Shown here: piece after piece, positions 63,979 to 64,000 of the stretch
How positions within the stretch are numbered: the stretch's first letter is position 1
Layout: the number at the start of each line of letters is the position of its first letter
Source: Mannheimia haemolytica
GTDB taxonomy: Bacteria > Pseudomonadota > Gammaproteobacteria > Enterobacterales > Pasteurellaceae
Assembly (NCBI GenBank): GCA_900638155.1
Contig: LR134495.1
Coordinates: forward strand, 2,271,739 to 2,335,738
Direction: 5' to 3'
Length of the DNA: 64,000 bases
The notes under the pieces: generated by a model
Database searches by the model: none
What the model was told of the DNA's origin: nothing
Seen by the model: the letters and a program-made list of their open reading frames with translations, nothing else
Position numbers and translations under genes: made by a program

Positions 63979-64000
63979 ATGACCTTTAATAACAATAATT
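63979..64000 (+). CDS. Possible start of next gene, cut by window end
   Basis: ATG at 63979 with AGG eight bases upstream opens a frame reading MTFNNNN. Only seven codons are visible; no identification is possible. Confidence 0.3.

Overview
The window is about 64 kb of a Pasteurellaceae chromosome. The main evidence is the dense scatter of the DNA-uptake word ACAAGCGGT (either orientation), in genes and as inverted pairs behind genes. This is the uptake-signal variant of the Actinobacillus pleuropneumoniae / Mannheimia / Haemophilus ducreyi side of the family. Gene content (HI-type Fur, lolCDE-hprA-kdsA-sirB1-prmC-prfA, ybfE-fldA-fur, yrdD-tsaC-aroE, recA-recX) and AT-rich intergenic DNA agree. 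I cannot fix genus or species. Almost everything is core chromosome; there is no prophage, IS element, CRISPR array or rRNA.

Layout. 1-0.8 kb: 3' part of a YejF-type peptide ABC ATPase, then a secreted ACP-like (lysozyme-inhibitor family) protein. 1.5-10.4 kb: two Fur-type iron/heme acquisition loci, one a TonB receptor divergent from hmuTUV, the other a ChaN-like lipoprotein plus a second TonB receptor, with purN downstream. 10.5-16.6 kb: glyA with a PurR box, a probable folate-independent methionine synthase pair (MesD-like enzyme and MesX/DUF1852) followed by two very small membrane protein genes, nadK and a SpoU methyltransferase. 16.7-27 kb: suhB, dxs, cstA, a TatD nuclease, a BPL_N amidotransferase-like gene convergent with it and divergent from bioY, an MFS transporter, thrS. 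27-31 kb: lolCDE, interrupted between lolC and lolD by a strikingly AT-rich unknown membrane protein gene. 31-37 kb: hprA-type dehydrogenase, kdsA, sirB1, prmC, prfA, pabA, with palindromic repeats in the gaps. 37-44 kb: rmuC, pabB-pabC, recA-recX, yqfB, zinc-ribbon protein, tsaC, aroE. 44.5-44.9 kb: tRNA-Met, tRNA-Leu and two identical tRNA-Gln. 45-57 kb: uvrD, yfcH, argR/mdh, small lipoprotein, DUF5363-like protein, yajQ, serB/ytjB, infA, yhiN, a DsrE protein, a purine permease, an Asd-like protein without the catalytic cysteine motif. 57.3-64 kb: ybfE-fldA-fur, a seven-module LetB-type MCE protein, luxS and an ABC exporter.

Functional links: Fur is encoded at 58.2 kb and good Fur boxes lie before both heme loci, so the window contains both regulator and probable targets. 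Folate and one-carbon genes (glyA, purN, pabA/B/C) occur with a methionine synthase family that does not use methyl-folate. The best candidates for something undescribed are the AT-rich gene lodged inside the essential lolCDE operon, the two tiny membrane proteins behind mesD, and a dispersed two-hairpin repeat whose inner stem has changed on both arms together. All identifications come from reading the sequence and recalled family knowledge; no database search was run.
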